Shown in pieces: positions 63,372 through 64,000 of a stretch of DNA of 64,000 nucleotides. The stretch is from NCBI RefSeq assembly GCF_900108295.1, contig NZ_FNWK01000001.1, positions 2,477,001 to 2,541,000 of the forward strand, written 5' to 3'. Numbering within the stretch: the first letter of the stretch is position 1; each line of letters starts with the position of its first letter. The notes under the pieces are model-generated. The model was not told where the DNA came from, ran no database searches, and saw nothing but the letters and a program-made list of their open reading frames with translations. The DNA comes from Sphingopyxis sp. YR583 (GTDB lineage Bacteria > Pseudomonadota > Alphaproteobacteria > Sphingomonadales > Sphingomonadaceae). The translations under genes and the position numbers were made by a program.

Positions 63372-64000
63372 ATGTTTGACGTGAAAAAAGTATCGATCGA
63401 GTGGGGCGGTGAAACGCTGACGCTCGAAACGGGCAAGGTTGCCCGCCAGGCCGACGGCGCCGTGATGGCGACGCTGGGCGAAACGGTCGTTTTGTGCGCC
63501 GTGACCGCCGCGAAGTCGGTGAAGGACGGGCAGGATTTCTTCCCGCTCACCGTCCACTATCAGGAAAAATATTCGGCCGCCGGCCGCATCCCGGGCGGCT
63601 TCTTCAAGCGTGAACGCGGAGCGACCGAAAAGGAAACGCTCGTCAGCCGCCTGATCGACCGTCCGATCCGCCCGCTCTTCCCCGAAGGCTTCTATAACGA
63701 GATCAACGCCATCGCTCAGGTTCTGAGCTATGACGGCCACAACGAACCCGACATCCTCGCGATGGTCGCCGCTTCGGCCGCGCTCACCATTTCGGGCGTG
63801 CCCTTCATGGGCCCGATCGGCGCCGCGCGCGTCGGTTATGTCGATGGCGAATATATCCTGAACCCGACCGACGAACAGGTTGCCGAAGGCGACCTCGACC
63901 TCGTCGTCGCCGCCACCTACGACGCGGTGATGATGGTCGAATCCGAAGCGAACGAGCTGTCGGAAGAAATCATGCTCGGCGCCGTCCTGTTCGCGCATGA
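63372..64000 (+). CDS. pnp: Polynucleotide phosphorylase, 3'-truncated by window
   Basis: ATG 63372, preceded by GAAGGAAA, begins [22 protein letters not shown]. The visible 209 residues cover the first RNase PH domain: [64 protein letters not shown] and [20 protein letters not shown]. PNPase degrades RNA phosphorolytically in mRNA turnover. The frame is open at the window end. Confidence 0.96.
   Translation, partial: MFDVKKVSIEWGGETLTLETGKVARQADGAVMATLGETVVLCAVTAAKSVKDGQDFFPLTVHYQEKYSAAGRIPGGFFKRERGATEKETLVSRLIDRPIRPLFPEGFYNEINAIAQVLSYDGHNEPDILAMVAASAALTISGVPFMGPIGAARVGYVDGEYILNPTDEQVAEGDLDLVVAATYDAVMMVESEANELSEEIMLGAVLFAH

Overview
The window is ordinary chromosomal DNA from a high-GC alphaproteobacterium, most likely a sphingomonad close to Sphingopyxis. 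This is inferred from the TrcR/DUF1013 regulator, the many exported hydrolases and lipoproteins, the codon bias towards G/C, and the rimP-nusA-ylxR-infB-rbfA-truB-rpsO-pnp core. No databases were searched. I see no phage, insertion sequence, CRISPR array, rRNA or tRNA. Genes are packed tightly, with many 1-4 nt start/stop overlaps, and no intergenic gap exceeds about 275 bp.

Layout. 1-7.4 kb: a quinone oxidoreductase cut by the window edge, small lipoproteins, a glutathione S-transferase, trcR, a metallo-beta-lactamase-fold hydrolase, a TraB/GumN-like protein and a DUF481 outer-membrane protein. 7.4-15.1 kb (minus strand): a Tat-exported M20-like peptidase with altered metal ligands, class I fumarase, a membrane protein, Zur with a MerC-type transporter, and an acyl-CoA ligase. 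15.2-25 kb: a tandem pair of secreted paralogues, the PabB-PabC fusion, an aminotransferase, a 35-aa membrane peptide coupled to an exported MsrA, a class A beta-lactamase-like lipoprotein, an M23 protein and sucC. 25-38.5 kb: etfBA behind a palindromic operator, then acyl-CoA, amidohydrolase and alcohol dehydrogenase genes suggesting fatty-acid/amino-acid catabolism, with a short minus-strand cassette (exported methyltransferase, PhnA-like, SMR pump). 38.5-51.6 kb: a DUF885 lipoprotein with NhaA, an NfrB/NfrA-like glycosyltransferase/outer-membrane pair, TauE with TIGR02186, a HerA-like ATPase, a SleB hydrolase, a CDF exporter and an orphan ABC ATPase. 51.7-64 kb: the transcription/translation core operon, interrupted by DUF1697 and by a block holding a wax-ester synthase-like gene, thymidine kinase, GNAT and DUF6491.

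No completely new multi-gene system stands out. The most interesting signals are: a REP-type palindrome inserted in frame into truB; the M20-like protein lacking several canonical zinc ligands; a minimal NfrB/NfrA-like export pair without the c-di-GMP-sensing domain; a small-peptide/MsrA translationally coupled pair behind a palindrome-rich leader; an exported SAM methyltransferase; and a 35-bp perfect inverted repeat between convergent genes.
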